Assembly (NCBI RefSeq): GCF_040611135.1
Contig: NZ_JBEXNL010000012.1
Location: 91,550 to 155,549 of the forward strand
DNA length: 64,000 nt
From: Tsukamurella sp040611135
GTDB lineage: Bacteria; Actinomycetota; Actinomycetes; Mycobacteriales; Mycobacteriaceae
Reading direction: 5' to 3'
This document shows, piece after piece, positions 49,369 to 57,901 of this stretch (position 1 is the first letter of the stretch; each line of letters opens with the position of its first letter). A program made the translations under genes and the position numbers. Under the pieces are notes generated by a model. That model was not told the origin of the DNA and made no database searches. It saw nothing but the letters and a program-made list of their open reading frames with translations.

Positions 49369-50316
49369 TCAGATCGAGCGGAGTCGGCGGGCCCGGTTGG
49401 CGAAGGACCGCTGCGCGGCACCGGTGCCCGGCGCGATCCATTCGAAGGAGTGCGGTATCCCGGGCGTCACCACGAGTTCCGCGGGCACTCCCGAGCGCCA
49501 CAGCCCGTCTGAGTAGCGGACGGCCTCATCACGGAAGATGTCCAGCTCTCCGATCTCGATGTACGCGGGCGGGAGACCGCCGAGGTCGGTGGAGCGCCCG
49601 GGCGCGGCTTCCGCCGGGACGTCGTCGCCCGCGAGCGCGCCGAGGTAGGCGTCCCAGCCGGTCGCGTTGTCGTCGTACGTCCAGAAGGCCGACGATGCGA
49701 TCTGCTCATCGACGGTCCGAGTGCGGTCGTCGAGCATCGGATAGATCAGGAGCTGGGCCGCGATGGGCGGGCCGCCGCGATCGCGGGAGCGCAATGCGGT
49801 CGCCGCGGCGAGTCCGCCGCCGGCCGACTCACCCATCACCGCGATCCGGCAGGGATCGATGCCCAGGCGTTCGGCGTTGGCGTGCAGCCACGTCAGTGCT
49901 GCGAAGCAGTCGTCGACCGCCGCGGGGTACGGGTGCTCCGGCGCGAGCCGGTAATCCACCGAGAGCATCGGAACGCCGCTGTCGGCGACGTACTTCGCCA
50001 CCATCCGGTCGAACAGATCGACGGATCCCAGGATCATGCCACCGCCGTGGATGAACAGCGCGGCGCCCGCGCCGGTAACGGTATCCGGCGTGTACCACAC
50101 GGCACGGCATTCGTGGCCCGCGGTGCTGGGGAATGCTACCGATGTGCGGCGGACCGAAGGATTCTCCGGTAGCGCTCGGCCCAGGCGCCGGAGGAGCCGG
50201 GGGACGAGGTCGCGACGGGTCACCCAGTCTCCGCGCGCAGGAGGGCTTCCCGCGGCGATCGCATCGAGCAGCGCGCCCGCTTCCGCCGCGAACTCCGGAT
50301 CGAGTGGCAATGGCAT
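49369..50316 (-). CDS. Alpha/beta hydrolase, hormone-sensitive-lipase family (esterase/lactonase candidate)
   Basis: 315 residues. HGGG oxyanion motif at 90-93, nucleophile GESAGG with Ser164, Asp in GELDIFRDEAVRYSD and His in GIPHSFEW: a complete HSL-type triad. It sits 13 bases downstream of the GntR gene on the same strand, facing away from the BVMO operon. In cyclic-ketone and aryl-ketone pathways an esterase of this family (ChnC-like) hydrolyses the lactone or ester made by the BVMO, which is the role suggested here. Substrate unproven. Confidence 0.87.
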   Translation of the reverse strand: MPLPLDPEFAAEAGALLDAIAAGSPPARGDWVTRRDLVPRLLRRLGRALPENPSVRRTSVAFPSTAGHECRAVWYTPDTVTGAGAALFIHGGGMILGSVDLFDRMVAKYVADSGVPMLSVDYRLAPEHPYPAAVDDCFAALTWLHANAERLGIDPCRIAVMGESAGGGLAAATALRSRDRGGPPIAAQLLIYPMLDDRTRTVDEQIASSAFWTYDDNATGWDAYLGALAGDDVPAEAAPGRSTDLGGLPPAYIEIGELDIFRDEAVRYSDGLWRSGVPAELVVTPGIPHSFEWIAPGTGAAQRSFANRARRLRSI

Positions 50317-50329
50317 CAGCCGAGTCCCT

Positions 50330-51025
50330 TCAGTCGTTCCAGAAGCCCTGCGCTTCCAGGGCGTCGATCGCGTACTCGGCCCCGCCGAGGAAGTGCTGCT
50401 CCATCGCGGAACGGGCCGCCGAACTCGACCGCGTCCGGAAAGCGGCGAGGAGGGCTCGGTGCTCGGCGTCCACGTCGGCAACGGTGTCCGGGCTCGACTC
50501 GTAGAACTCGACGGGGATCGGGCTACCGAGGATCCGCAGGACAGCGGTGATCCGTGGGGCGTCGGCGGCGTGATTGATCAGGCTGTGGAACCTGAAGGTC
50601 AGCTCCTGTCGCTCGGATGGTGTCGCAGCACGTTCCATCGCGTCGGCGAGTGCCGTGAGCTCGTCGAGTGCGTCCTCGGTCATCTTCTGGGTCGCCAGCT
50701 CCGCCGCGCGTCCCGAGATGTGCGCGAGCAGCCAGTACTGATCCTCGACGTCCTGCTTCGTCAGCGGAACCACGAAGGCTCCGCGGCGCGGAATCATCTC
50801 GACCAGACCCTCGGCGACCAACGCCGACAGTGCCTCGCGGACGGGGATCTTGCTCATCCCGATCTGGTCGGCGATCGCCTCCTGCTCGATCCGTGCGCCG
50901 GGCTGGAGTTCGCGGGCGAAGATCATGCGGCGGATCTCGGCGACGGCGATCTGCTTGAGATTGCCGGGGAGAACGAGTTGGCGCGGCGTGCTCAGGTCCG
51001 TGGACGTGGTCTTCGCCATCGCCAC
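50330..51025 (-). CDS. GntR-family (FCD/VanR-type) regulator of the ketone-degradation locus
   Basis: 231 residues from GTG 51025, chosen because AGGAGG lies five bases upstream; ATG 51019 is next, and ATG 51055 lies beyond the ribosome site. N-terminal winged helix: LKQIAVAEIRRMIFARELQPGARIEQEAIADQIGMSKIPVREALSALVAEGLVEMIPRRGAFV; C-terminal helical FCD domain with metal/ligand histidines (FRFHSLINHAAD, EHRALLAAF). GTATAC-type palindromes before the divergent operon (51163), before the aldehyde dehydrogenase (56284), and a half-site before this gene (51086) are its probable operators. Confidence 0.88.
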   Translation of the reverse strand: MAMAKTTSTDLSTPRQLVLPGNLKQIAVAEIRRMIFARELQPGARIEQEAIADQIGMSKIPVREALSALVAEGLVEMIPRRGAFVVPLTKQDVEDQYWLLAHISGRAAELATQKMTEDALDELTALADAMERAATPSERQELTFRFHSLINHAADAPRITAVLRILGSPIPVEFYESSPDTVADVDAEHRALLAAFRTRSSSAARSAMEQHFLGGAEYAIDALEAQGFWND

Positions 51026-51082
51026 ATCCGCCTCCTGAACCGTTGAGCAATCCATCGCATTCGGCGATCGCTACCGGAGGCA

Positions 51083-51092
51083 ACTGTATACC
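51083..51092 (-). promoter_or_regulatory. GTATAC half-site at the GntR gene's own promoter
   Basis: Minus strand GGTATACAGT, sharing GTATAC with the full operator at 51163-51177; only one arm is kept. About 60 bases before the start, where a -10 could lie (TATACA). Confidence 0.4.
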
Positions 51093-51136
51093 GTCGGTGA
51101 GACGAGCAGCCGCCTGAACCGGAGTCGCGGATTCCC

Positions 51137-51165
51137 TTGCGAGGGGGCCCGGCGATCTCTAACGT
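51137..51165 (+). promoter_or_regulatory. Promoter of the CoA ligase-BVMO-SDR operon
   Basis: -35 TTGCGA (51137-51142), 17 bases, -10 TAACGT (51160-51165). The -10 runs into the 51163-51177 operator. AAGAGGAGAG follows as the ribosome site before the ATG at 51193. Confidence 0.6.
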
Positions 51166-51177
51166 ATACTGTATACG
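51163..51177 (+). promoter_or_regulatory. Full GntR-type operator palindrome
   Basis: CGTATAC-T-GTATACG, a perfect 7-bp inverted repeat around one base, overlapping the -10 and start point of the ligase operon. It matches 13 of 15 bases with the site at 56284-56298. Confidence 0.7.
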
Positions 51178-51192
51178 AACAAGAGGAGAGTC

Positions 51193-52776
51193 ATGGCTGA
51201 TCGTGATCTCGGGTCGGCGACGGGGCCGACGTTGGCCTCGTTGTACCGGCGCGGCTATCGGGATTTCGCCGGGCTGCCGGCGATGGTTTGTGCGGACGGT
51301 AGCGAGGTCAGCTACGCGGAACTGGGGGACCGGGCGCGCAGCCTCGTCGCGGGCCTGCGCGACTGCGGCATCGCGCAGGGGGACCGCGTGGTGATCCTCA
51401 CCAACAACCGCCACGAATGCTTCGTCATCGATCACGCCCTCGCGATCGGGGGCTTCGTGCGAGTGGCACTCAGCTACCGGCTCCATGCCCGTGAGGTCGC
51501 CGAGATCCTCGCCGACTGCGGGGCGCGTGCGGTGATCGCGGACGCCGAACGCCTGCGCCCCCTGATCGACGAGGTCCCGGACTTCGACGGAGTGTTCATC
51601 TGCCTCGACCGGTTCGACGATGCTCGCGTGCGCGCGTTCGGGCCCCTGTTGGCCAACGAGCCCGCATCCGACGCGCAGGTGTCGCCCGACGATCTCGCCT
51701 GGATGCCGTACACATCGGGGACGAGCGGGCGGCCCAAGGGGGTCATGCACACCCATCGGAGCCTGCTCTCCGTACTGCGCAACATGCTGCTCGAACTGCC
51801 GACCGCGGGGACATCGGACGTCCTGGTACACGCCGCACCGCTGACCCATCTGAGCGGATACGCGATGACGGCCTACTTCCTCCGCGGCGCCAAGCAGTAC
51901 GCCGTCGAGCAGTTCGAACCGGAGAGTTACCTGGCGACGGTGGCTCGACTGCGGGCCACCGTGCTGCCGCTGGTGCCCACGATGATCAACATGCTGTTGC
52001 CGGCGATCGAGAAGGGCGATCACGACCTGTCCACCGTCCACACTGTGATCTACGGGGGGTCGCCGATCGCCCCCGACCGGCTCGCCCGGGCGATCGAGAG
52101 TCTTGGCCCGGTGTTCACGCAGTCGTACGGACTCACGGAAATGCCGTTCAACACCTGGCTGCCCAAGTCGGACCACGTCTTCGACCGTGAGGCGGAAGCA
52201 CCGCGCAGGTTGAGCTCGGCCGGCCGCGTCGGGACCTACGTCGAGTACCGCATCGTCGGGACCGATGACGAGATCATCCTGGACGACGAGCCCGGCGAGA
52301 TCCAGGTGCGCGGCGATGCCGGGATGAAGGGCTATTGGGGACTGCCGCAGGCCACGGCCGAGACCATCGTCGACGGTGGCTGGATCGCGACCGGTGACAT
52401 CGGCCGGATCATCGACGGATACCTCTACGTCGTGGACCGCAAGAAGCACATGATCGTCTCCGGCGGGTTCAACGTGTATCCCACCGAGGTCGAGAACGCC
52501 ATCTACGCCGTCGACGGGGTCGACGAGGTGGCGGTGATCGGGATCCCGTCGGAGCAGTGGGGCGAGACGGTGCACGCGGTGATCTCGGTGCGAGCGGGCG
52601 CAACCATCACCGAGGAGCAGGTCGTCCAGGCCTGCTTGGAGACGATCGCCGCGTACAAGCGGCCCAGGAGCATCGAGTTCGTGGACGCGATCCCGAAGAA
52701 CGGCGCGGGCAAGATCATGCGCCGTGAGGTGAAGGCCCAGTTCTGGCAGGGACGAGATCGGATGGTGAACGGATGA
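51193..52776 (+). CDS. AMP-dependent acyl-CoA synthetase
   Basis: 527 residues, ANL superfamily. Phosphate loop YTSGTSGRPKGVMHTH near residue 174, YGLTEMP near 314, TGDIGRIIDGYLYVVDRKKHMIVSGGFNVYPTEVE near 397-431, and C-terminal lysine motif IPKNGAGKIMRREVK. It activates a carboxylic acid as CoA ester. First gene of an operon with BVMO and two SDRs, controlled by the GTATAC operator; the acid is probably the end product of the ketone pathway (inference). Ends with ATGA overlap onto the BVMO gene. Confidence 0.88.
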   Translation: MADRDLGSATGPTLASLYRRGYRDFAGLPAMVCADGSEVSYAELGDRARSLVAGLRDCGIAQGDRVVILTNNRHECFVIDHALAIGGFVRVALSYRLHAREVAEILADCGARAVIADAERLRPLIDEVPDFDGVFICLDRFDDARVRAFGPLLANEPASDAQVSPDDLAWMPYTSGTSGRPKGVMHTHRSLLSVLRNMLLELPTAGTSDVLVHAAPLTHLSGYAMTAYFLRGAKQYAVEQFEPESYLATVARLRATVLPLVPTMINMLLPAIEKGDHDLSTVHTVIYGGSPIAPDRLARAIESLGPVFTQSYGLTEMPFNTWLPKSDHVFDREAEAPRRLSSAGRVGTYVEYRIVGTDDEIILDDEPGEIQVRGDAGMKGYWGLPQATAETIVDGGWIATGDIGRIIDGYLYVVDRKKHMIVSGGFNVYPTEVENAIYAVDGVDEVAVIGIPSEQWGETVHAVISVRAGATITEEQVVQACLETIAAYKRPRSIEFVDAIPKNGAGKIMRREVKAQFWQGRDRMVNG

Positions 52777-54719
52777 CGTCGAAGCAGGACCTGAGGCCGG
52801 TGGACGTCGATGCTGCGGTCGTCGAGGCCGCCGTCGCCGATGCGAATATCCCCACCCTGCTGATGGTGCTGGTGCAGATGACGGGTGACGAGAAGTGGCT
52901 CCACGCACCGTATCGGCCCGCGCGCGGCAAGGGCCTGAGCGAGAACGACACCGGTGGGCTGCGCGAGGACGTGCAGGACGAGATCCGCAGCGCGGCCCTG
53001 GAAGCGATCATCGCGTGGCACGCGGGCCGGCCGGTGGCCATCCCCGAGCCCGACGACGAACTGTTGACCCGCATGCTGTCGGCGTCCATCGGCGAGGAGG
53101 TGCCCGCAGAGTACGGGCCGATGATCGCCGACGACATGGCCGCGACGTCCGGCACGCCGCCGTGGCTCGCGGAGCAGACCCGCGCCCCGGTGGGCTTCAC
53201 GGCCACCGTCATCGGCGCCGGCATCTCGGGCATGCTCGCGGCGCACCAGTTGTCCGCGATCGGCATCGAGGTCACGGTGGTGGAGAAGGCGCCCCGGGTG
53301 GGGGGCACCTGGTGGCACAACCAGTATCCGGGATGCGGAGTGGACGTGCCGAGCTACCTCTATTCCTTCTCCACGGTGAACGCGGACTGGCCGTACTACT
53401 ACGCCGATCGCGACCAGATCCATGCATACCTGGAGAAAGTGGCCGAGGACTGGGACGTGCCGCGCCGCACCAGGTTCAACACCGAGGTGCTGGCCGCGCG
53501 CTGGGACGACGAGGCGAAGATGTGGGAGGTCGAGCTGCAGGGGCCCGATGGTCGGCAGACCCTGCGATCGAACATCCTGATCAGCGGAGTCGGGGCGTTC
53601 GGCAAGCCCAAGTACCCGGACATCGAGGGGCGCGAACTGTTCCGCGGCCGCTCCGTGCACACCTCCACCTGGCCCGATGACCTGGACCTCGCCGGCCAAC
53701 GGGTGGGTGTGATCGGCAACGGCGCCAGTGCGATGCAGGTGGTGCCCGCGACCGCGGGTGCGGCGCAATCGCTGACCCTGTTCCAGCGATCCGCCCACTG
53801 GGTGGCCCCGTTCGAGAAGTTCCGCCAGCCCGTGCCCGAGCCCGTCCGGTACCTCCTCCGCGAGGTCCCGCTGTACCGGGCGTGGTACCGCCAGCGGCTC
53901 GCCTGGGTGCTCAACGACACCCTGTACGAGGCGCTGCAGCGGGATCCCGACTGGCCGGATCAGAGCCGGTCGATCAACGCGATCAACGACGGCCATCGCA
54001 GGTTCTTCACGCGCTACCTGGAGTCGGAGCTCGAAGGCCGTCCCGACCTGATCGAGAAGGTGACGCCGCGGTACCCGCCGTTCGGCAAGCGGATCCTGCT
54101 CGACAACGGCTGGTACCGGACGCTGCTCCGCGACAACGTCGAGCTGGTGACGGACACGATCGATTCGATCACCGAGAAGGGCATCAGACTGGCCTCGGGA
54201 CGCGAGGTGGAACTGGACGTGATCGTCTACGCGACGGGCTTCGACGTGGTCGACTTCCTGTCGTCGTTCGAGCTGACGGGCCGCTCGGGCCGCACGCTCC
54301 GGCAGATCTGGGGCGACGATGCCCGGGCCTACATCGGGACGACGGTGCCGGACTTCCCGAACCTGTTCTGCCTGTACGGACCGAACACGCAGGCCGGCCA
54401 CGGAGGCAGCCTGGTCTACTACCTCGAGTGCCAGATGCGCTACACGATCAGCGTGCTCAGTCGGATGTTCGATGCGGGAGGCGCAGACATCGAATGCCGT
54501 GCCGACGTGAACGACCGGTACAACGACGCGGTGGACGCCGCGCACGAGCGGATGATCTGGTCGCAGCCCGGGTTCAGTACGTACTACCGCAACTCGAAGG
54601 GACGGGTCCTGGTGGCGAACCCCTGGCGGGTCGTGGACTGGTGGTCGATGACCAGCAAGGCGAACATCTCCGACTACACGATCGAGACGACTTCGGGCGA
54701 GCCCGTGGAGGTGGGATAG
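52773..54719 (+). CDS. Baeyer-Villiger monooxygenase, 4-hydroxyacetophenone monooxygenase-like
   Basis: 648 residues. FAD site TVIGAGISG (145-153), the BVMO fingerprint FRGRSVHTSTWP at 290-301 (FxGxxxHxxxWP), and NADPH site GVIGNGASA near 312-320. About 130 residues precede the FAD site; this N-terminal extension (IPTLLMVLVQMTGDEKWL, DEIRSAALEAIIAWHAGRP) is the mark of the HAPMO branch, which inserts oxygen beside aryl or cyclic ketone carbonyls to give esters or lactones. Neighbouring hydrolase, dehydrogenases and CoA ligase fit a complete route from ketone to acyl-CoA. The exact ketone cannot be read. Confidence 0.92.
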   Translation: MTSKQDLRPVDVDAAVVEAAVADANIPTLLMVLVQMTGDEKWLHAPYRPARGKGLSENDTGGLREDVQDEIRSAALEAIIAWHAGRPVAIPEPDDELLTRMLSASIGEEVPAEYGPMIADDMAATSGTPPWLAEQTRAPVGFTATVIGAGISGMLAAHQLSAIGIEVTVVEKAPRVGGTWWHNQYPGCGVDVPSYLYSFSTVNADWPYYYADRDQIHAYLEKVAEDWDVPRRTRFNTEVLAARWDDEAKMWEVELQGPDGRQTLRSNILISGVGAFGKPKYPDIEGRELFRGRSVHTSTWPDDLDLAGQRVGVIGNGASAMQVVPATAGAAQSLTLFQRSAHWVAPFEKFRQPVPEPVRYLLREVPLYRAWYRQRLAWVLNDTLYEALQRDPDWPDQSRSINAINDGHRRFFTRYLESELEGRPDLIEKVTPRYPPFGKRILLDNGWYRTLLRDNVELVTDTIDSITEKGIRLASGREVELDVIVYATGFDVVDFLSSFELTGRSGRTLRQIWGDDARAYIGTTVPDFPNLFCLYGPNTQAGHGGSLVYYLECQMRYTISVLSRMFDAGGADIECRADVNDRYNDAVDAAHERMIWSQPGFSTYYRNSKGRVLVANPWRVVDWWSMTSKANISDYTIETTSGEPVEVG

Positions 54720-55469
54720 ATGACAGACGGATTCGCCGGCAAGGTCGTTCTGGTGAACGCCGCCGCAGGAGCCGGGATCGGCGGTGCACTGGTCCGGAAG
54801 CTGTTGGCCGAGGGGGCCTCCGTCGCGATCTCGGACATCAGCGGCAAACGCCTGGACCGGTTCGCAACGGAGCTGCGCGCCGAGTTCGGTGACGACCGGG
54901 TGCTGGCTCGAGCCGGCGACGCGGGCGATGAGGCCGACGTCGAGGCTCTGTTCGCGGCCGTGGAGGAGTGGGCGGGGCGCCTGGACGTACTGATCAACAG
55001 CGTGGGTCTCAACCAACTCGACCCATGGCCGAACCTTCCGGTCGACCGTTGGAACCTCGTCCTGACGGCGTCGCTCACCGCCCACTACCTGCACGCTCGC
55101 GCCGCGTGGCCGCTGCTGCAGCGGTCGAGCAGTCCGGCCATCGTCAACATCTCGTCGCTCGCCTCCGAGTCCCCCGCGCCGTTCGGTGAGGTCGCGTACG
55201 CCGCCGCGAAGGCCGGGGTGCTCGGCCTGACGAGGGCCCTGGCGACGGAGGGCGCACCGTCGGGCATCCGAGTGAACGCGGTTGTCCCGGGCCTCATCTG
55301 GAACGAGCGACTGACCGCGGGCGTCGCGCCCGAGTACGTCGACGCCTACCGGTCGAAGCGGCTGCTGGGGCGGGACGGCGAGCCGGACGAGGTGGCGGAC
55401 GTGATCCTGTTCCTGGCGTCGGAGGCAGGTCGGAACGTGACCGGCCAGGCGATCAAAGTCGGAGCCTAG
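54720..55469 (+). CDS. Short-chain dehydrogenase/reductase with altered nucleotide motif
   Basis: 249 residues, starting on the base after the BVMO stop. Rossmann start VVLVNAAAGAGIGGALV, in which the usual TG of TGxxxGIG is NA; LINSVG in place of NNAG; catalytic Ser in VNISSLAS and YAAAK (Tyr-Lys) are intact. C-terminal VTGQAIKVGA is the family ending. Likely oxidises an alcohol of the pathway, either the secondary alcohol before the BVMO or the hydroxy acid after ester cleavage. Cofactor preference may be unusual. Confidence 0.85.
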   Translation: MTDGFAGKVVLVNAAAGAGIGGALVRKLLAEGASVAISDISGKRLDRFATELRAEFGDDRVLARAGDAGDEADVEALFAAVEEWAGRLDVLINSVGLNQLDPWPNLPVDRWNLVLTASLTAHYLHARAAWPLLQRSSSPAIVNISSLASESPAPFGEVAYAAAKAGVLGLTRALATEGAPSGIRVNAVVPGLIWNERLTAGVAPEYVDAYRSKRLLGRDGEPDEVADVILFLASEAGRNVTGQAIKVGA

Positions 55470-55478
55470 GAGGGGCGT

Positions 55479-56282
55479 ATGGCTGAACTCGACGGAAAGG
55501 TCGCGCTGGTCACCGGCGCGGCGGGAGCGATCGGACGCGAGATCGTCCGGGCGCTCCGCGCCTCCGGCGCCCGCGTCGCACTGGTGGACATGGATGCGGC
55601 GGGGCTCAAGCGCCTCACCGCGGATCTGGGGCCGGGCGACGACCTCGCGGAGTTCGTCGTCGACCTCGCCGACGATGCGGCGGCCACGGCGCTGCCGGCC
55701 CGCGTCCGCGATCACTTCGGCAGCCTCGATGCGCTGGTCAACAATGCCGGCACGCGCCAGGTGAAGCCGATGGTCGACATCGACCCACAGGAGTGGCGGC
55801 ACACGCTCGACATCGACCTGACGGCGCCGTTCCTGCTGTCGCGGGCGGCGATCCCGATCATGGCGGCTCAGGGCCGGGGAAAGATCGTCAACATCGCATC
55901 CATGGCGGGTCTCGCGGCGTTCCGGGACCGGGCCGCGTACAGCTGCGCCAAGAGTGCATTGATCATGCTCACCAAGGTGACCGCGGTCGAGCACGGAGCC
56001 GACGGCATCCGGGCCAACGCGATCGCACCGGGCGTCGTCGAGACGGCGATGACGAAGGAGTTCTTCGAGTCCGAAGACCTCACCGCGTCGATCGTCGCGA
56101 ACTCGCCGATGCGCACGTGGGCGCAACCGAGCGATATCGCGGACCCCGTCGTGTACCTGGCCGGCCCGCGCTCCGACTTCATCAACGGTGTCGTGATCCC
56201 CGTGGACGGCGGTTGGACCGCGGGCTACGTCGGCGCCGAACTCTCCCCGAAACCGAAGGCCGAAAAACGCCTCGAAGAGTGA
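55479..56282 (+). CDS. Short-chain dehydrogenase/reductase (classical)
   Basis: 267 residues, with GGAGGGGCGT before the ATG. Classical SDR: VALVTGAAGAIGREIV (TGxxxGxG), VNNAG, IVNIASMAG serine, and YSCAKSAL (Tyr-x-x-x-Lys), then PVDGGW. An aspartate at the end of strand 2 (ALVDMD) suggests NAD+ rather than NADP+. A second dehydrogenase step in the BVMO operon; last gene of that operon, followed two bases later by an imperfect copy of the GntR operator. Confidence 0.87.
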   Translation: MAELDGKVALVTGAAGAIGREIVRALRASGARVALVDMDAAGLKRLTADLGPGDDLAEFVVDLADDAAATALPARVRDHFGSLDALVNNAGTRQVKPMVDIDPQEWRHTLDIDLTAPFLLSRAAIPIMAAQGRGKIVNIASMAGLAAFRDRAAYSCAKSALIMLTKVTAVEHGADGIRANAIAPGVVETAMTKEFFESEDLTASIVANSPMRTWAQPSDIADPVVYLAGPRSDFINGVVIPVDGGWTAGYVGAELSPKPKAEKRLEE

Positions 56283-56283
56283 T

Positions 56284-56298
56284 CGTATACTGAATACT
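56284..56298 (+). promoter_or_regulatory. Imperfect GntR operator upstream of the aldehyde dehydrogenase
   Basis: CGTATAC-T-GAATACT, 13 of 15 bases identical to 51163-51177. It lies two bases after the SDR stop and about 87 bases before the GTG of the aldehyde dehydrogenase, so this gene probably has a promoter of its own inside the regulon. Confidence 0.55.
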
Positions 56299-56384
56299 GG
56301 TGGGCAGTGGCAGCGCCACGCTCCAGGGTCTCGCACCGCGGTGCGGGCCTCGGACGACCAACTCGATCTCGAGGAGAGCACACC

Positions 56385-57881
56385 GTGACCACCGCCCTCG
56401 CGCCCGGCGCCGATCTCGCCCGCAATCCCAAGGTTCGTCAGTGGCTTGCAGATCACCGTCCGGTGCTGCTGATCGATAACGAATGGGTCCCCGCCAAGTC
56501 CGGCAAGACCTTCGAGACCATCAATCCCACCAACGGCCAGGTGCTCTCGATCGCCGCCGAGGCTGATCGGGCGGACGTGGACGAAGCGGTCAAGGCCGCG
56601 GGCCGGGCATTCACGGAGGGACCGTGGTCGAAGATGGGACCGGGCGAGAAGGCGCGCATCCTGCGCACCTTCGCCGGCCTCATCGAGGCGAACGTCGATG
56701 AGCTCGCCGAACTCGAGGCGCTCGACAACGGGATGACACTGGCCACCGCGAAGGCGTTCATCTCCGTGGCGGTCGAGAGCCTCTACTACTTCGCGGGCGC
56801 GGCGCAGCAGATCTTCGGGCAGACGGCACCGTCGGCCCCGACGAACTTCAACTACGTCCTGCGCGAGCCGATCGGCGTCGTCGGTGCGATCACCCCGTGG
56901 AACGCTCCTATCTGCGCGAACATCTGGAAGATCGCCCCGATCCTGGCGGCCGGCAACACCATGGTGCTCAAGCCCGCGGAGCAGACGCCGCTCACCGCGC
57001 TGCGGCTCGGTGAGCTCGCGATCGAGGCCGGGCTTCCCGCCGGCGTGCTCAACATCGTCACCGGATTCGGGCCGGGTGCCGGATCGGCGATCGCGGAGCA
57101 CCCGCAGATCGACAAGGTCACCTTCACGGGCTCGGTCGAGACCGGCCGGAGCATCCTGCACGCCTCCACAGGCAATCTCAAGCGCATCACCCTCGAGCTC
57201 GGCGGCAAGTCCCCGAACATCGTGTTCCCGGACGCGGACATGTCGAGCGCCGTCGCGACCTCGCTCGCGGGCTTCGCGACGATCTCCGGCCAGGTGTGTG
57301 TCGCCGGCACCCGACTGTTCGTCCAGCAGGACGTGAAGGACGAGTTCGTGGAGAACCTGTCCACCTTCGCCGCGGGGATCAAGGTGGGTGATCCGCTGGA
57401 CCCCGAGACCACCATGGGGCCGCTGGCTTCGAAGGAGCAGTTCGACCGGGTGACGGGCTACCTGGACGTGGGGCGCGCGGAGGGCGCCTCGGTCGCCGTG
57501 GGCGGAGAGGTGATCGGCGATCAGGGCTACTTCGTCCAGCCGACCGTCTTCGACGGAGTACGCAACGACATGCGCATCGCCCAGGAGGAGATCTTCGGCC
57601 CCGTCGTCTCGGTGATCCCGTTCAGCGACGAGTACGACGCGGTGCTGCAGGGCAACGACACGACCTACGGACTGGCCGCCGCGGTGTGGACGCGCGACGT
57701 GAGCCGTGCCCACACCGTCGCGCGCCGGATCAAGGCGGGGACCGTGTGGATCAACACCTACCTCGAACTCGATCCCACCATGCCGTTCGGTGGCTACAAG
57801 CAGTCCGGGATCGGCCGCGAATTCGGCGCGAACTGGTACCAGCACTACACCGAGGAGAAGTCGGTCTTCCTCAAGCTCTGA
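56385..57881 (+). CDS. Aldehyde dehydrogenase of the ketone-degradation locus
   Basis: 498 residues from GTG 56385, preceded by GAGGAGAG. Catalytic Cys305 in ISGQVCVAG, Glu271 in ITLELGGKSPN, cofactor segment FTGSVETGRSI, and C-terminal PFGGYKQSGIGREFG. The family oxidises aldehydes to acids with NAD(P)+. In cyclic-ketone pathways an ALDH (ChnE-like) turns the oxo acid into a dicarboxylic acid, which the operon's CoA ligase could then activate. Separate transcription start with its own GntR site is likely, since ~100 untranslated bases separate it from the SDR. Confidence 0.9.
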   Translation: MTTALAPGADLARNPKVRQWLADHRPVLLIDNEWVPAKSGKTFETINPTNGQVLSIAAEADRADVDEAVKAAGRAFTEGPWSKMGPGEKARILRTFAGLIEANVDELAELEALDNGMTLATAKAFISVAVESLYYFAGAAQQIFGQTAPSAPTNFNYVLREPIGVVGAITPWNAPICANIWKIAPILAAGNTMVLKPAEQTPLTALRLGELAIEAGLPAGVLNIVTGFGPGAGSAIAEHPQIDKVTFTGSVETGRSILHASTGNLKRITLELGGKSPNIVFPDADMSSAVATSLAGFATISGQVCVAGTRLFVQQDVKDEFVENLSTFAAGIKVGDPLDPETTMGPLASKEQFDRVTGYLDVGRAEGASVAVGGEVIGDQGYFVQPTVFDGVRNDMRIAQEEIFGPVVSVIPFSDEYDAVLQGNDTTYGLAAAVWTRDVSRAHTVARRIKAGTVWINTYLELDPTMPFGGYKQSGIGREFGANWYQHYTEEKSVFLKL

Positions 57882-57901
57882 TCACGAGCACTGAACCGCG
57901 A

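Noticed and set aside
52503..57845. A very long open frame on the minus strand (about 1780 codons)
   Set aside because: It lies antisense to five well-recognised plus-strand genes and has no domain-like sequence. Long antisense frames are expected at this GC content.
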